Shown: positions 9,721 through 19,779 of the stretch, in pieces
Numbering within the stretch: the first letter of the stretch is position 1
Layout: every line of letters starts with the position of its first letter
Assembly (NCBI RefSeq): GCF_028714775.1
Contig: NZ_JAQTLS010000019.1
Coordinates: forward strand, 21,954-85,953
Length of the DNA: 64,000 bases
Direction of reading: 5' to 3'
From: Thiothrix sp.
GTDB lineage: Bacteria > Pseudomonadota > Gammaproteobacteria > Thiotrichales > Thiotrichaceae
Position numbers and translations under genes: made by a program
The notes under the pieces: generated by a model
What the model saw: only the letters and a program-made list of their open reading frames with translations
Told to the model about the DNA's origin: nothing
The model's database searches: none

Positions 9721-12027
9721 CTAACCTGCCTTTGTAATGTGGATGGAGCCGAAAGCCGCACCCAATACAGCCGAGATTTCAAGACCTGCCTGCAAACCCG
9801 CGCAGCCAGCCGGAATACCAACATCACGTTGCGCAGGCAATGTGACAGAGAATTCCCCCTGCCGGACTTTCAGCGTATCACCATCGGTAACACCCAGCGT
9901 GTCAGCATCTTGCGGGTTCAGGCGCACCACTGTTGTCGGGATCATCGCCTGCAAGGCTTTGGCACGGCGCACTAACAAGTCGGTGCGGTACATTTCCACG
10001 TCACCGATACGTTGGAACTCGCCGTCTTCCGCCCCTCTCCCCTTGAGGGAGAGGGGTTGGGGTGAGGGGTTCTTGTACGTGTTATCGCAGACTTCCGCGC
10101 CGTCCAGTTCTAAACGCAGTTCCGCAACAATTTCCTCTGTCCCCATCCAATCGAAGTCTGGAACGCCAACGGTATTACCGAGGACGCGCAAGATTTTCCA
10201 TGTCGGGCGGGCTTCACCGACCGGCTCGGTTGCACCCTTGAAGGATTGCCAGCGGCCTTCGGTATTGCACAATGTGCCTGCACTTTCGGCAAACGTGGAA
10301 CCGGGCAACAGCACCGTGGCGTACTTGCGTACTGTTTCATCCGCGAATGGCGTAATCGCAATCACGTTATCGGCGGCAGACAAAACCTGCATGGCTTGTT
10401 GTGGGTTGGCGAAATCTGCCAATTCCGCATTCAACAGCACGAAAGTACGGGTACTTTCATTCAGGAATTCACTGACGGGTACGCCGGGCTGCTTGAGTTC
10501 GCGCCCTGCGGAAAGGCGATGCGGCACTACGCCCGCCACCCATGCACCGACGGTATTCGAGCTTTCAGCCAAATAGCCGAAGGTTGCGCCTGTTTGCTGG
10601 GCAATTTGGTTTGCCAATGCCCGCAAAGTGGAAAATGCCGGGTGTTGGACAGCAACATTACCGAGCAATACCACCGCGTGTTCGGCATTTTTCAGGGCAA
10701 GCATGGTGCTGTTGTCAGGATCGTCGAGCATGGCTTGCAGTGCTTGCACCATCGCTGCCGGAGCGACTGCCTGTTGCGCGACATCGTAGTTAAAGTCGAA
10801 TGCACGTGGGTTCACTGCCATGACTTTCGCACCATTCAGCGCAGCCTTGCGCAAACGGTGGTTCAGCATCGGCTGTTCTTGGCGCACATTGGAACCGATC
10901 AACAGTGCCGCATTTTGCTTTTCCAGTTCGCCCAACGGCATCCCCAGATACGGGCAGATAGGTGCGGCATCTTGGTCAGCAAAATCAGTTTGCCCCAAAC
11001 GGTGGTCAATGTTGCGCACATTCAAACCACGCATCAGGCGTTGGAATAGGTAAAGTTCTTCCAGCGTGGAAGCGGCACTTGCCAGTGCGCCTGTACGGGC
11101 TGGATCAGCCGAGCGCAGGATTTCAGCCGTGGCATCCAAAGCCTGCTGCCAACTTACGGTGTACCAAATGCCATCGCGCTTAAGCATCGGCTTTTCGATA
11201 CGTTCCGGGCTGTAAATGCCTTGGTAAGCAAAACGGTCGCGGTCGGAAATCCAGCATTCGTTAATCGCGTCATTTTCACGCGGTACGGAACGCACCACTT
11301 CCTTGCGGAAAGTATGAACTTGGATATTCGAGCCAACGCAGTCGTGCGGGGCAATAGCGTCGTGCGCTTGCAGTTCCCACGCCCGAGCCTTGTAACGTGA
11401 CGGTTTGGCAGTCAGCGCACCGACTGGGCAAAGGTCAATCACGTTGCCGGAAAGTTCTGACTTGAGGGATTTTTCGATGTAAGTGCCGATTTCCAAACGG
11501 TCGCCGCGCCCTACCCCGCCCATTTCGCGCATCCCGGCAATTTCATCACCGAAACGCACACAGCGGGTACATTGGATACAGCGGGTCATTTCGGTAGCAA
11601 TCAGCGGGCCAATGTCCTTGTCCTGCACTACCCGTTTGACTTCGGCGTAGTTTGATTTGCAACTGCCGTAAGCCACAGACACATCCTGCAATTCGCACTC
11701 GCCGCCTTGGTCGCAAATCGGGCAATCCAGCGGGTGGTTAATCAGCAGGAATTCCATGATGGATTTCTGCGCATCGCGGGCTTTGTCAGTGCGCGTCCAG
11801 AACTTCATGCCAGCACCCACCGGGGTGGCGCAAGCAGGAACCGGCTTCCACGACTTTTCCATTTCCACCAGACACATACGGCAACTGGCAGCAATCGAGA
11901 GCTTTTTGTGGTAGCAGAAACGCGGGATGCTGATCCCATTCGCGTCCGCCACGTCAATCAGCATCGCGCCTTTGCGTGCCTCTATCGGCTGGTCGTTGAT
12001 TTCAATTGTGACGAATTCTTCTGCCAT
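9721..12027 (-). CDS. nuoG: NADH-quinone oxidoreductase subunit G, carrying an in-frame repeat insertion
   Basis: The large iron-sulfur subunit of the peripheral arm, 768 residues. The N-terminus has the [2Fe-2S] ferredoxin cysteines (CRMCLVEME), the [16 protein letters not shown] stretch for N5 and N4, and [10 protein letters not shown]; the rest is molybdopterin-oxidoreductase-like. AAGGGG precedes the ATG at 12027. Oddity: at residues about 652-668 the peptide [13 protein letters not shown] is encoded by a GC-rich hairpin repeat (10032-10070) that looks like an inserted mobile palindrome. It falls between the main domain and the C-terminal domain, where a surface loop is likely, and leaves the frame open. 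Confidence 0.96.
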   Translation of the reverse strand: MAEEFVTIEINDQPIEARKGAMLIDVADANGISIPRFCYHKKLSIAASCRMCLVEMEKSWKPVPACATPVGAGMKFWTRTDKARDAQKSIMEFLLINHPLDCPICDQGGECELQDVSVAYGSCKSNYAEVKRVVQDKDIGPLIATEMTRCIQCTRCVRFGDEIAGMREMGGVGRGDRLEIGTYIEKSLKSELSGNVIDLCPVGALTAKPSRYKARAWELQAHDAIAPHDCVGSNIQVHTFRKEVVRSVPRENDAINECWISDRDRFAYQGIYSPERIEKPMLKRDGIWYTVSWQQALDATAEILRSADPARTGALASAASTLEELYLFQRLMRGLNVRNIDHRLGQTDFADQDAAPICPYLGMPLGELEKQNAALLIGSNVRQEQPMLNHRLRKAALNGAKVMAVNPRAFDFNYDVAQQAVAPAAMVQALQAMLDDPDNSTMLALKNAEHAVVLLGNVAVQHPAFSTLRALANQIAQQTGATFGYLAESSNTVGAWVAGVVPHRLSAGRELKQPGVPVSEFLNESTRTFVLLNAELADFANPQQAMQVLSAADNVIAITPFADETVRKYATVLLPGSTFAESAGTLCNTEGRWQSFKGATEPVGEARPTWKILRVLGNTVGVPDFDWMGTEEIVAELRLELDGAEVCDNTYKNPSPQPLSLKGRGAEDGEFQRIGDVEMYRTDLLVRRAKALQAMIPTTVVRLNPQDADTLGVTDGDTLKVRQGEFSVTLPAQRDVGIPAGCAGLQAGLEISAVLGAAFGSIHITKAG
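10032..10070. repeat. Palindromic repeat element inserted in frame in nuoG
   Basis: CCCCTCTCCC (10032-10041) and GGGAGAGGGG (10047-10056) form a perfect ten-base-pair stem with a CTTGA loop, followed by the GGTTGGGGTGAGGGG tail. This composite is familiar from dispersed, mostly intergenic repeats in many proteobacterial genomes (from memory, not searched). Here it is read through as codons. Confidence 0.75.
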
Positions 12028-12030
12028 GTA

Positions 12031-13311
12031 TTACCCCTTCGCCACCATGCTACGTCCGTGTTTGACGTAGTATTCAAATTCTTCGCGGAAGTGCTTGACG
12101 AAACTCCACACCGGCATTGCTGCCGCCTCACCCAAGGCGCAGATCGAACGGCCTTCGATGTTGTGGGATATTTCTTCCAAGCGCGTAATGTCTTCCGGCT
12201 TGCCCTTGCCTTCCACAATCCGGGTCAACATGCGGTACAACCAGCCTGTACCTTCACGGCACGGCGTGCATTGTCCGCAGGATTCGGAAAAGTAGAAGCG
12301 TGAAATGCGTTGCAACACCTTGACCATATCGGTGCTGTCATCCATCACGATCACCGCCCCGGAACCCAAGTATGAACCAGCTTTGGCAATGGTGTCGTAA
12401 TCCATCGTCAAGCCCATCATCACGTCACCCGGCAGCACCGGCACGGAAGAACCGCCCGGAATGACCGCTTTCAGTTTGCGCCCAGTGCGTACCCCGCCTG
12501 CCATTGCCAGCAGTTCAGGGAATGGTGTCCCCATCGGAATTTCAAAGTTGCCGGGATTGTTCAAATGCCCGGACATGGAAAACAGCTTTTCGCCCCCAGC
12601 ATTTTTCACACCCAGATCGGCAAACCACTTGCCGCCGTTGCGCATGATTACCGGAATGGAAGAAAGCGTTTCGGTGTTATTGATCGTGGTCGGGCGACCG
12701 TAGAGGCCAAAACTCGCAGGGAATGGCGGTTTGAAACGCGGTTGGCCTTTTTTGCCTTCCAGCGATTCCAACAGCGCGGTTTCTTCGCCGCACACATACG
12801 CACCAGCGCCCAACGTGCCGTACAGGTCGAAATCGACGCCCGTACCTTGGATATTTTTGCCCAATAAACCGAGTTCGTAGGCTTCTTTCACCGCTTGCTC
12901 GAAACGGATGAAAGGCTCATCCATGAACTCGCCGCGCATGTAGTTGTAACCGACCGTCGCACCGATGCTGTAACCGGCAATTGCCATGCCTTCGACCAGC
13001 GCGTGCGGGTTGAAACGCAGGATGTCGCGGTCTTTGCAGGTTCCCGGCTCGGATTCGTCAGAGTTACACACGATGTATTTTTGACCCGGCATATTGCGTG
13101 GCATAAAGCTCCACTTCATGCCGGTAGGGAAACCCGCACCGCCGCGTCCACGCAGGCCGGATTCCTTTATATTTTCAATGATCGTTTCGGCAGGGGTCTT
13201 TTCTGCCAGAATTTTTTTCCACGCTGAATAGCCGCCGGTTTTCAGGTAGCTTTCCAAGGTATGGGCTTGGTCGCCGAATTGGGTGGTGGTGAAACAGACT
13301 TGATTTGCCAT
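12031..13311 (-). CDS. nuoF: NADH-quinone oxidoreductase subunit F (NADH-binding, FMN)
   Basis: NuoF binds NADH and FMN and holds cluster N3 at the electron entry point. The 426-residue protein shows the glycine-rich nucleotide site [13 protein letters not shown], the FMN-region pattern [14 protein letters not shown], and the C-terminal cluster motif [16 protein letters not shown] lies seven bases before the ATG at 13311. It sits four bases downstream of nuoE. Confidence 0.97.
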   Translation of the reverse strand: MANQVCFTTTQFGDQAHTLESYLKTGGYSAWKKILAEKTPAETIIENIKESGLRGRGGAGFPTGMKWSFMPRNMPGQKYIVCNSDESEPGTCKDRDILRFNPHALVEGMAIAGYSIGATVGYNYMRGEFMDEPFIRFEQAVKEAYELGLLGKNIQGTGVDFDLYGTLGAGAYVCGEETALLESLEGKKGQPRFKPPFPASFGLYGRPTTINNTETLSSIPVIMRNGGKWFADLGVKNAGGEKLFSMSGHLNNPGNFEIPMGTPFPELLAMAGGVRTGRKLKAVIPGGSSVPVLPGDVMMGLTMDYDTIAKAGSYLGSGAVIVMDDSTDMVKVLQRISRFYFSESCGQCTPCREGTGWLYRMLTRIVEGKGKPEDITRLEEISHNIEGRSICALGEAAAMPVWSFVKHFREEFEYYVKHGRSMVAKG

Positions 13312-13315
13312 GTGC

Positions 13316-13822
13316 TTACTCCAGTCCGTCCAAAATCTCGTCCACTTTCGCAGGGGTGAGATGGGTGTGGTATACGTGGTTGACCTGCATCATCGGGGCG
13401 CTGCTGCACGCTGCCAAGCATTCTTCTTCCACTTTGAGGAAGAATTTGCCGTTCGATGTCGCCTCACCCAGTTTAATGCCCAGCTTGTTCTCAATGTGCT
13501 CAAGGATGTTGTCGGAACCGCACAACATGCAAGATACGTTGGAACAGACCGAAATGCTGTATTTCGCTGCCGACTTCTTATCCATTTCAAACATGGAGTA
13601 GAAGCTGGCAACTTCGTACACGGCAATTTCAGGAATGCCGATGTAATCCGCCACCGCATCCATTTTTTCCACGGATAGGTAATGGTCTTCGTGCATCACG
13701 GCACGCAGGGCTGCCAATAGCGCGGATTGCCGTTTGTCGGCAGGATAGCGCTGCAACCAGCTATCAATTTCCTCACGCTCGTGATGGCTGAGAAGGTCGC
13801 TTTTGCGTTTGAGTTCAGTCAT
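13316..13822 (-). CDS. nuoE: NADH-quinone oxidoreductase subunit E ([2Fe-2S])
   Basis: A thioredoxin-fold subunit holding cluster N1a, 168 residues. The four ligand cysteines are in CSNVSC and CLAAC, the expected C-x4-C and C-x3-C pairs. The ATG at 13822 shares one base with the nuoD stop (TGATG), which implies coupled translation. Confidence 0.97.
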   Translation of the reverse strand: MTELKRKSDLLSHHEREEIDSWLQRYPADKRQSALLAALRAVMHEDHYLSVEKMDAVADYIGIPEIAVYEVASFYSMFEMDKKSAAKYSISVCSNVSCMLCGSDNILEHIENKLGIKLGEATSNGKFFLKVEEECLAACSSAPMMQVNHVYHTHLTPAKVDEILDGLE

Positions 13823-15075
13823 CAGCGGTCAATCTCCCCGAATACAATGTCTTGTGTGCCGATAATCGCCACCACGTCTGCCAGCATGTGGCCTTTCGCC
13901 ATTTCGTCGATACCCGACAAGTGGGCAAAACCCGGCGCACGGATTTTCAGGCGGTAAGGCTTATTCGCCCCGTCAGAAACGATGTAGCAACCAAACTCAC
14001 CTTTCGGATGTTCAACGGCTGCATAGGCTTCGCCTTCCGGCAAGCAGTAACCTTCCGTAGCCAGTTTGAAATGCTGGATCAGCGATTCCATGTCCTGCTT
14101 CATGTCAGTGCGTTTCGGCGGCGATGATTTCGCGCCTTCCAACATGACTGCACCCGGATTGTGGCGCAACCAGTTGATGCACTGCTTGATAATGCGGTTG
14201 GACTGGCGCATTTCTTCGATACGCACCAAATAGCGGTCGTAACTGTCGCCTTGCACACCCACCGGGATGTCGAAATCGACTTTATCGTAAGCTGCGTAAG
14301 GTTGTTTCTTGCGCAAATCCCATTCAATACCAGAACCACGCAGCATCGGCCCAGAGAAACCCATTTGCAGGGCGCGTTCTGGCGATACCACGCCGATCCC
14401 GACCAGACGCTGTTTCCAGATACGGTTGTCGGTCAGCAGGGTTTCGTATTCATCCACATAGCCGGGGAAACGGTTGGTGAAATCTTCCAAGAAATCCAGC
14501 AAGGAACCGCCACGGTTAGCGTTGAGGCGCTTGGCTTCTTTTTCTGTGCGGAAACGCGAGGTTTCAAACTGCGGCATGAAATCCGGCAGGTCACGGTAAA
14601 CCCCACCCGGACGGTAATAGGTGGCGTGCAAACGTGCGCCGGATACCGCTTCGTAGGCATCCATCAAATCTTCACGTTCGCGGAAAGCATACAGGAACAT
14701 GGTCATTGCACCCACGTCCAGCGCATGTGCGCCGATCCACAGCAAGTGGTTGAGGATGCGGGTCACTTCGTCGAACATGGTGCGGATGTAGAGTGCACGT
14801 TCCGGGGCAGTAATGCCCAGCAGCTTCTCAATCGCCAGCACATAACCATGCTCGTTGCACATCATCGACACGTAGTCGAGACGATCCATGTAGCCAATGC
14901 TTTGGTTGTACGGCTTGCTTTCAGCGAGCTTTTCCGTACCCCGATGCAACAGGCCGATATGCGGGTCAGCACGGACGATGACTTCGCCATCCATTTCCAG
15001 TACCAGCCGCAGCACCCCATGCGCTGCCGGATGTGCCGGACCAAAGTTCAGCGTAAAGTTGCGGATTTCAGGCAT
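13822..15075 (-). CDS. nuoD: NADH-quinone oxidoreductase subunit D
   Basis: The 49-kDa subunit that forms the quinone site with NuoB, 417 residues. Family motifs include the N-terminal [23 protein letters not shown] and [13 protein letters not shown], and a conserved C-terminus. It is a separate gene from nuoC, unlike the fused nuoCD of E. coli. The start shares one base with the nuoC stop (TAATG). Confidence 0.97.
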   Translation of the reverse strand: MPEIRNFTLNFGPAHPAAHGVLRLVLEMDGEVIVRADPHIGLLHRGTEKLAESKPYNQSIGYMDRLDYVSMMCNEHGYVLAIEKLLGITAPERALYIRTMFDEVTRILNHLLWIGAHALDVGAMTMFLYAFREREDLMDAYEAVSGARLHATYYRPGGVYRDLPDFMPQFETSRFRTEKEAKRLNANRGGSLLDFLEDFTNRFPGYVDEYETLLTDNRIWKQRLVGIGVVSPERALQMGFSGPMLRGSGIEWDLRKKQPYAAYDKVDFDIPVGVQGDSYDRYLVRIEEMRQSNRIIKQCINWLRHNPGAVMLEGAKSSPPKRTDMKQDMESLIQHFKLATEGYCLPEGEAYAAVEHPKGEFGCYIVSDGANKPYRLKIRAPGFAHLSGIDEMAKGHMLADVVAIIGTQDIVFGEIDR

Positions 15076-15791
15076 TAGTCATCATGCTCCTCTACGGCGG
15101 GGGAACGCTGGTCGGCACGGATTGTCCGTGGAACCAGTACACGCGGCTCAATTGACACAGGTTCGTATATGACGCGCTTTTGCTCAGCGTCGTAACGCAT
15201 TTCCACATGCCCAATCAGCGGGAAATCTTTGCGGAACGGGTGTCCGACGAAACCGTAATCGGTCAGGATGCGGCGCAGGTCAGGGTGTCCACTGAACATA
15301 ATACCGAACATGTCAAACGCTTCGCGCTCGTACCAGTTGGTAGAACTCCAGATTTCCACCAGCGACGGAACCACTGGAAAATCATTGTCTTCGCACCAAG
15401 TACGCACCCGGATACGGATATTGTGGGCAACCGACAGCAAATGGATAACAACAGCGAAACGCTTGCCATCAAAGGCTGGCTTCTCTTCCTGTCCCTCAAA
15501 ATCGAAGGGGTCAGCACCATTTCCGCCAGAAACCGCACGGCTAAAACCGCTACGGCTGGCAGTCGTCACATCCCATTCGACATCGCCATACGTCAGGTAG
15601 TCCACCCCGCACAAGTCGATCAACTGGGTAAAGCCTAGCACCTCATCGTGGCGCAGAAAACGAGCCACTTCGAGCCAATGCTCGGCAGGCACTTCCAAGG
15701 TCAGTTCATCCAGTGCGCATTTCGCCGATAACAGCTTGTCAGCCAAACCGCCTTGGACATAATCCTTGATGAATTCGAGTTTCATATCCAT
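15075..15791 (-). CDS. nuoC: NADH-quinone oxidoreductase subunit C
   Basis: The 30-kDa subunit of the peripheral arm, 238 residues. The signature is in [20 protein letters not shown] with the following [10 protein letters not shown] roughly 35-residue segment near residues 80-115 ([16 protein letters not shown]) enlarges it relative to short homologues; similar loops are known in other gammaproteobacteria. The start is the ATG at 15791 or the ATG two codons in at 15785; neither has a strong Shine-Dalgarno. Confidence 0.95.
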   Translation of the reverse strand: MDMKLEFIKDYVQGGLADKLLSAKCALDELTLEVPAEHWLEVARFLRHDEVLGFTQLIDLCGVDYLTYGDVEWDVTTASRSGFSRAVSGGNGADPFDFEGQEEKPAFDGKRFAVVIHLLSVAHNIRIRVRTWCEDNDFPVVPSLVEIWSSTNWYEREAFDMFGIMFSGHPDLRRILTDYGFVGHPFRKDFPLIGHVEMRYDAEQKRVIYEPVSIEPRVLVPRTIRADQRSPAVEEHDD

Positions 15792-15795
15792 GTGG

Positions 15796-16272
15796 TTATC
15801 GCGCTATGGTGTTGGTTCGACGGATTTTGTTCTGCAACTGCAAGATGCCGTACAGCAAGGCTTCTGCGGTCGGCGGACATCCCGGCACGTAAATGTCGAC
15901 GGGGATTACCCGGTCACAACCACGCACCACGGCATAGGAATAATGGTAGTAGCCACCGCCGTTGGCACAAGACCCCATTGAGATCACCCAACGCGGTTCT
16001 GCCATCTGGTCATAGACCTTACGCAGTGCGGGAGCCATCTTGTTGGTCAGCGTGCCTGCCACGATCATGACATCAGACTGGCGTGGGCTGGGGCGAAATA
16101 CGATACCGAAACGGTCAAGGTCATAACGTGCCGCACCTGCGTGCATCATTTCCACCGCGCAGCAAGCCAAACCAAAGGTCATCGGCCACATCGAACCAGT
16201 ACGCGCCCAATTGATGAGCTTGTCGGCAGTCGTAGTGACGAAGCCTTTTTCCAGAATACCCTCTACTCCCAT
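15796..16272 (-). CDS. nuoB: NADH-quinone oxidoreductase subunit B (cluster N2)
   Basis: NuoB carries N2, the last cluster before quinone. The 158-residue protein has the adjacent cysteines of LACCAVEM, then GSCANGGG and [10 protein letters not shown], which together supply the ligands. The ATG at 16272 ([11 protein letters not shown]) is chosen because it gives the family N-terminus and overlaps the nuoA stop by ten bases; an upstream in-frame start at 16293 lies well inside nuoA. Confidence 0.96.
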   Translation of the reverse strand: MGVEGILEKGFVTTTADKLINWARTGSMWPMTFGLACCAVEMMHAGAARYDLDRFGIVFRPSPRQSDVMIVAGTLTNKMAPALRKVYDQMAEPRWVISMGSCANGGGYYHYSYAVVRGCDRVIPVDIYVPGCPPTAEALLYGILQLQNKIRRTNTIAR

Positions 16273-16619
16273 TCCAGTGCCCCTTTCTTCCACTCGTAAA
16301 CGAAACCGACAATCAAGATAGTTAGGAATATGCCCATTGCCACTAAGCCAAAGAGACCGATTTGGTCAAGCACGATTGCCCAAGGGAACAGGAAAGCGAT
16401 CTCAAGATCGAAGATAATGAAGAGGATAGCGACCAGATAGTAACGCACGTCAAATTTCATACGTGCATCTTCAAACGCAGGGAAGCCGCATTCAAACGGG
16501 GAATCTTTTTCTGCATCAGGGCGGCGTGGCCCTGCCAACAAGCCCAAGCCCAGCAATATGACTGCCAAGCCAAAGCCTACTCCCAGAAAAACGAGAATCG
16601 GAAGGTATTCACCTAACAT
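16263..16619 (-). CDS. nuoA: NADH-quinone oxidoreductase subunit A
   Basis: A three-helix membrane subunit, 118 residues, with the conserved [19 protein letters not shown] loop and [13 protein letters not shown]. The ATG at 16619 has AGGAG five bases upstream, which decides it over the longer frame reaching 16709. It is the first gene of nuoA-N. About 150 to 230 bases of leader separate it from the promoter candidates. Confidence 0.97.
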   Translation of the reverse strand: MLGEYLPILVFLGVGFGLAVILLGLGLLAGPRRPDAEKDSPFECGFPAFEDARMKFDVRYYLVAILFIIFDLEIAFLFPWAIVLDQIGLFGLVAMGIFLTILIVGFVYEWKKGALEWE

Positions 16620-16776
16620 ACTAACTCCTGGTGTCAACCGTTGTGATCTGTCAAAAGTACTCACCCGGTTATCTGTGGCGGTGATCGAAACACTTACGGT
16701 TCGTATCACAATTTCATTATCAGCCGAATATAACGGCGCATGAACCGCAGATTAATTCCCCAAAGTGGGTATTGTC

Positions 16777-16785
16777 AGTATACCA
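16777..16785 (-). promoter_or_regulatory. Candidate extended -10 promoter upstream of nuoA
   Basis: On the minus strand TGGTATACT provides a TGn extension and a five-of-six -10 box. There is no good -35 at standard spacing. Transcription from here would give a leader of about 150 bases. Confidence 0.4.
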
Positions 16786-16849
16786 ACACAAAACCATCCC
16801 CGTAGGAATGATTGCAAACACCAGACAATCTTGCTCTACCGAGACGAAT

Positions 16850-16857
16850 TGTCGACA
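16850..16857. promoter_or_regulatory. Candidate operator, palindrome TGTCGACA (promoter-proximal)
   Basis: A perfect eight-base palindrome inside ATTGTCGACA, touching the -10 box and covering the predicted start. A bound protein here would block initiation. The regulator is unknown. Confidence 0.45.
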
Positions 16858-16884
16858 TTGTATGTAAAATATCGCTCATGTCAA
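16857..16884 (-). promoter_or_regulatory. Strong sigma70-type promoter of the nuo operon
   Basis: On the minus strand a perfect TTGACA (16884-16879) is followed after 16 bases by TACAAT (16862-16857), five of six consensus. The predicted start near 16850 falls on a TGTCGACA palindrome, and a second copy lies 17 bases upstream of the -35 box, so both promoter edges are bracketed. Confidence 0.65.
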
Positions 16885-16901
16885 ACAAAAAACATCAATA
16901 T

Positions 16902-16909
16902 TGTCGACA
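16902..16909. promoter_or_regulatory. Candidate operator, palindrome TGTCGACA (promoter-distal)
   Basis: The second copy of ATTGTCGACA, in the same orientation and 52 bases from the first, close to five helical turns. Same-face spacing fits cooperative binding or looping. Confidence 0.45.
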
Positions 16910-16949
16910 CTTTAAAACAAGGCATTGAGGCAAAAAATATTACAGGCAT

Positions 16950-16987
16950 AAAAAAAGCCTGTTACCCAAAAGTAACAGGCTTTTTTC
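16950..16987 (-). terminator. Rho-independent terminator after tRNA-Leu
   Basis: A ten-base-pair stem AGCCTGTTAC/GTAACAGGCT (16957-16966 with 16972-16981) is flanked by A and T runs on both sides. It lies just 3' of tRNA-Leu and closes the folP-glmM-tpiA-secG-leuU unit. Confidence 0.9.
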
Positions 16988-16992
16988 TCATT

Positions 16993-17077
16993 TGGTACCG
17001 ACGACCGGACTCGAACCGGTACAGCTTTCGCCACTACCCCCTCAAGATAGCGTGTCTACCAATTCCACCACGTCGGC
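16993..17077 (-). tRNA. tRNA-Leu(GAG)
   Basis: An 85-nt class II tRNA with encoded CCA, acceptor GCCGACG/CGTCGGT, anticodon arm CTATC-TTGAGGG-GGTAG (anticodon GAG) and a long variable arm. It is the counterpart of E. coli leuU by anticodon and by position next to secG. Only 24 bases separate it from secG, so co-transcription is likely. Confidence 0.95.
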
Positions 17078-17101
17078 AAAGCAGGGGCGTATGTTACTCT
17101 A

Positions 17102-17575
17102 CTACTTCTTTTCTTGCACGGGTTTTTCGTCTTTTGCAGCATTTTTCTGATCCGCAGCAGGCTTGTCTTCCTTCTTAGCTGCGTCGGCCGCTGCTGGAGC
17201 AGGCGGAACATCACTGGCTTGAGGCTTATCAGCCGCTGCTGCACCCGGCACTGGCGGAACATCACCCACTGGCGCAGCAGGAGCTGGTTCAACAGTCACC
17301 GCTGGAGCTGTCGCATCCATAATGCTAGCTGGCGTTATGGTACGACCAGAAGCCAAGAATGCCAAAGCAATGCAGTTGAGGAAAAACACCGTCGCCAGAA
17401 TCGCGGTCGTTCGGCTGAGGAAGTTGGCAGAGCCACGCGCACCGAATACCGTGCCGGAAGCACCGCTACCAAAAGCAGCACCTGCATCCGCGCCTTTACC
17501 TTGCTGCATCAATACCAACACGATGACAGCAACTGAAACAACGATCTGAACGATCAACAAGACGTTATATAACAT
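17102..17575 (-). CDS. secG: Protein translocase subunit SecG
   Basis: SecG is an accessory subunit of the SecYEG channel in the inner membrane. The protein has 157 residues against about 110 in E. coli. Two membrane helices (about 3-22 and 55-75) flank the conserved GADAGAAFGSGASGTVFGARG loop. The second half is a low-complexity Ala/Pro/Lys/Asp tail predicted to be disordered. It lies between tpiA and tRNA-Leu. Confidence 0.95.
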   Translation of the reverse strand: MLYNVLLIVQIVVSVAVIVLVLMQQGKGADAGAAFGSGASGTVFGARGSANFLSRTTAILATVFFLNCIALAFLASGRTITPASIMDATAPAVTVEPAPAAPVGDVPPVPGAAAADKPQASDVPPAPAAADAAKKEDKPAADQKNAAKDEKPVQEKK

Positions 17576-17592
17576 AGCCTTTTTTATTAACC

Positions 17593-18345
17593 TTAGTTAC
17601 CGGCTTGGCAGATGGCCAAAAATTCCCGTGCATCCAATGCTGCACCACCAATCAGACCACCATCAATATCCGGCATAGCAAACAATTCAGCGGCATTCGC
17701 GCCTTTGACGCTGCCACCATACAAAATTTGTACCTTCGCTGCCACGGCTTCATTCAGCCCAGCAATTTTACCACGGATGAAAGCGTGAACATCCTGTGCC
17801 TGCTGCGGACTAGCGGTTTTACCCGTACCAATCGCCCAAACAGGTTCATAAGCAATCACACCATCAACCAGTGCTTCCACACCTTCCAACGCAATCACGG
17901 CATCCAGTTGGCGTGCAACCACGGCTTCCGTAATGCCACCTTCACGTTCTGCCAGCGTTTCACCGACACACAAGATAGGCTTCAAACCATGCTTGCGGGC
18001 AGCGGCAAACTTATGGGCAGTGTCACCATCTTGCTCACCATAAATGGCGCGGCGTTCTGAGTGACCGACAATCGCGTATCCGCAACCAAACTCATTCAAC
18101 ATTGGGCCAGAAACCTCGCCCGTGAATGCGCCTGCATCCTGATCAGCAATATCTTGCGACCCCAGACCAACGCGGCTTCCCGCCAGCAAGCCTTGTGTCA
18201 TGGGAATGTAGACATACGGCGGACAAACCGCAACTGCCACATTATCCATACCTTTCAGACCCGCCAGAATTCCCCCCACCAAAGACTCGATACTCGCTTT
18301 GGAGCCGTTGAGTTTCCAGTTACCTGCTACCAGTTTTTGACGCAT
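17593..18345 (-). CDS. tpiA: Triosephosphate isomerase
   Basis: Interconverts dihydroxyacetone phosphate and glyceraldehyde-3-phosphate. The 250-residue protein has AGNWKLNG with the catalytic Lys, VGHSERR with the catalytic His, AYEPVWAIGTG with the catalytic Glu, and the phosphate-binding YGGSVKGANA. AGGTG lies upstream of the ATG at 18345. It sits between glmM and secG, an arrangement common in gammaproteobacteria. Confidence 0.97.
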   Translation of the reverse strand: MRQKLVAGNWKLNGSKASIESLVGGILAGLKGMDNVAVAVCPPYVYIPMTQGLLAGSRVGLGSQDIADQDAGAFTGEVSGPMLNEFGCGYAIVGHSERRAIYGEQDGDTAHKFAAARKHGLKPILCVGETLAEREGGITEAVVARQLDAVIALEGVEALVDGVIAYEPVWAIGTGKTASPQQAQDVHAFIRGKIAGLNEAVAAKVQILYGGSVKGANAAELFAMPDIDGGLIGGAALDAREFLAICQAGN

Positions 18346-18421
18346 GATTTCACCTCTCCTTCAAGCAAGGGCGAAAGATTACCTGCATAAGCCTTGGAAA
18401 TCAATCTTCATTCCGGGCAGG

Positions 18422-19756
18422 TCAAGCCGCAGCACGCACCGCACTGGCAATATCCTCCGCCAAGGCGGCAGTTTCCGTAGCATCTTCGCCTTCCACCATC
18501 ACACGGATCAGTGGTTCTGTACCGGAAGCACGCAACAATACCCGTCCGCGATCACCCAATTGCTGTTCAACTTGGTGCACCGCCTCTTGGATCGGGGCAG
18601 ATTCATCCAGCTTGATTTTCTGCCGGGTCGGGACATTGATCAGGGTTTGCGGATACTTGGACATGACCTTTTTCAGCTCATGCAAGGGCTTACCGGAATC
18701 GTGCATCGCCCGCAGCACTTGCAAAGCGGCAATGATGCCATCCCCGGTCGTGATATGGTCGCGCACAATGATATGACCGGAAGATTCGCCGCCCAGCGGG
18801 CAATTATGCAGGTTCATTTGTTCAATGACGTAACGGTCGCCGACATTTGCACGGTAGAACGGCACATCCAAGGCCCGTATGGATTTTTCCAAGCCAAGGT
18901 TGCTCATCAATGTACCGACCACACCGCCTTGCAAGCCGCACTCCTGATGGCGGTGGTGGGCAATGATCGCCAAAATTTCATCACCATCGACAATACTTCT
19001 CCGCTGATCAACCATGATCAGGCGGTCGCCGTCGCCATCCAGCGCAACCCCAACATCAGCGCGGTAACGTTGCACTGCGTCCCGCAATTCCTCCACATGG
19101 GTTGCGCCACACTTATCATTGATGTTCAGCCCATCGGGTTCATTGGCAATGGCAATCACTTCTGCGCCCAACTCGCTGAATACATCGGGGGCGACATGGT
19201 AGGTTGCTCCATTCGCGCAATCGACCACAATGCGCAGCCCCTTGAGGGAGACATCGGTCGGCAGGGCGCGTTTACAGAATTCGATGTAACGCCCAGCAGC
19301 ATCTTTCGCCCGCTCGACCTTACCGAGTTCTGCTGATGAAACGGTTTTGAAATCCTTCTCCAGCCACGCCTCGATTTCTTCTTCCACAGTATCCGGCAAC
19401 TTGGTTCCGGTACTGGAAAAGAATTTCAAACCATTGTCATCATACGGGTTGTGTGACGCACTGATCACGATACCCGCCGAAGCACGGAAGGCGCGGGTCA
19501 AATAAGCCACCGCAGGCGTAGGCATCGGCCCCAACAAGCGGATATTCACACCTGCCGCCACCAAGCCCGCTTGCAGGGCGGATTCCAGCATGTAACCGGA
19601 AATGCGCGTATCCTTACCGATCACCACCAGCGGATGCCCATTGCTTGCTAGTACTTTGCCTGCTGCCCAACCCAGTTTCAGCACGAAATCGGGGGTCATG
19701 GGGTAACGGCCGATCTTGCCGCGAATACCATCCGTACCAAAATATTTTCTAGCCAT
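18422..19756 (-). CDS. glmM: Phosphoglucosamine mutase
   Basis: Converts glucosamine-6-phosphate to glucosamine-1-phosphate for UDP-GlcNAc synthesis. The 444-residue protein has the phosphoserine motif [11 protein letters not shown], the metal loop [11 protein letters not shown] and the phosphate-binding [16 protein letters not shown] lies five bases before the ATG at 19756. It supplies precursor for peptidoglycan and possibly for the polysaccharide locus in this window. Confidence 0.97.
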   Translation of the reverse strand: MARKYFGTDGIRGKIGRYPMTPDFVLKLGWAAGKVLASNGHPLVVIGKDTRISGYMLESALQAGLVAAGVNIRLLGPMPTPAVAYLTRAFRASAGIVISASHNPYDDNGLKFFSSTGTKLPDTVEEEIEAWLEKDFKTVSSAELGKVERAKDAAGRYIEFCKRALPTDVSLKGLRIVVDCANGATYHVAPDVFSELGAEVIAIANEPDGLNINDKCGATHVEELRDAVQRYRADVGVALDGDGDRLIMVDQRRSIVDGDEILAIIAHHRHQECGLQGGVVGTLMSNLGLEKSIRALDVPFYRANVGDRYVIEQMNLHNCPLGGESSGHIIVRDHITTGDGIIAALQVLRAMHDSGKPLHELKKVMSKYPQTLINVPTRQKIKLDESAPIQEAVHQVEQQLGDRGRVLLRASGTEPLIRVMVEGEDATETAALAEDIASAVRAAA

Positions 19757-19779
19757 TATTCCCTTAGAACCTCAATCGT

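Larger units (their letters stand above)
16620..16949 (-). promoter_or_regulatory. nuo operon promoter and leader region (gene-free)
   Basis: No credible gene is seen here; an ORF on the plus strand from 16765 runs through the tRNA-Leu gene and is discounted. On the minus strand the region holds two promoter candidates (16857-16884 and 16777-16785), two copies of an eight-base palindrome, and a leader ending in the AGGAG of nuoA. Confidence 0.75.

Noticed and set aside
10032..10056. The nuoG hairpin as an internal terminator
   Set aside because: No T run follows on the coding strand, and the flanking frame is intact.
15446..15560. Extra segment in NuoC as a novel insertion
   Set aside because: Comparable loops are known in other gammaproteobacterial NuoC proteins, and no repeat signature is present.
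16765..17178. A 137-codon plus-strand ORF in the nuo leader
   Set aside because: It reads through the terminator and the tRNA-Leu gene on the opposite strand, so it is not a real gene.
18344..19336. A 330-codon plus-strand ORF opposite glmM and part of tpiA upstream region
   Set aside because: Antisense shadow of GlmM; its composition (many His, Gln, Arg) is typical of such shadows.
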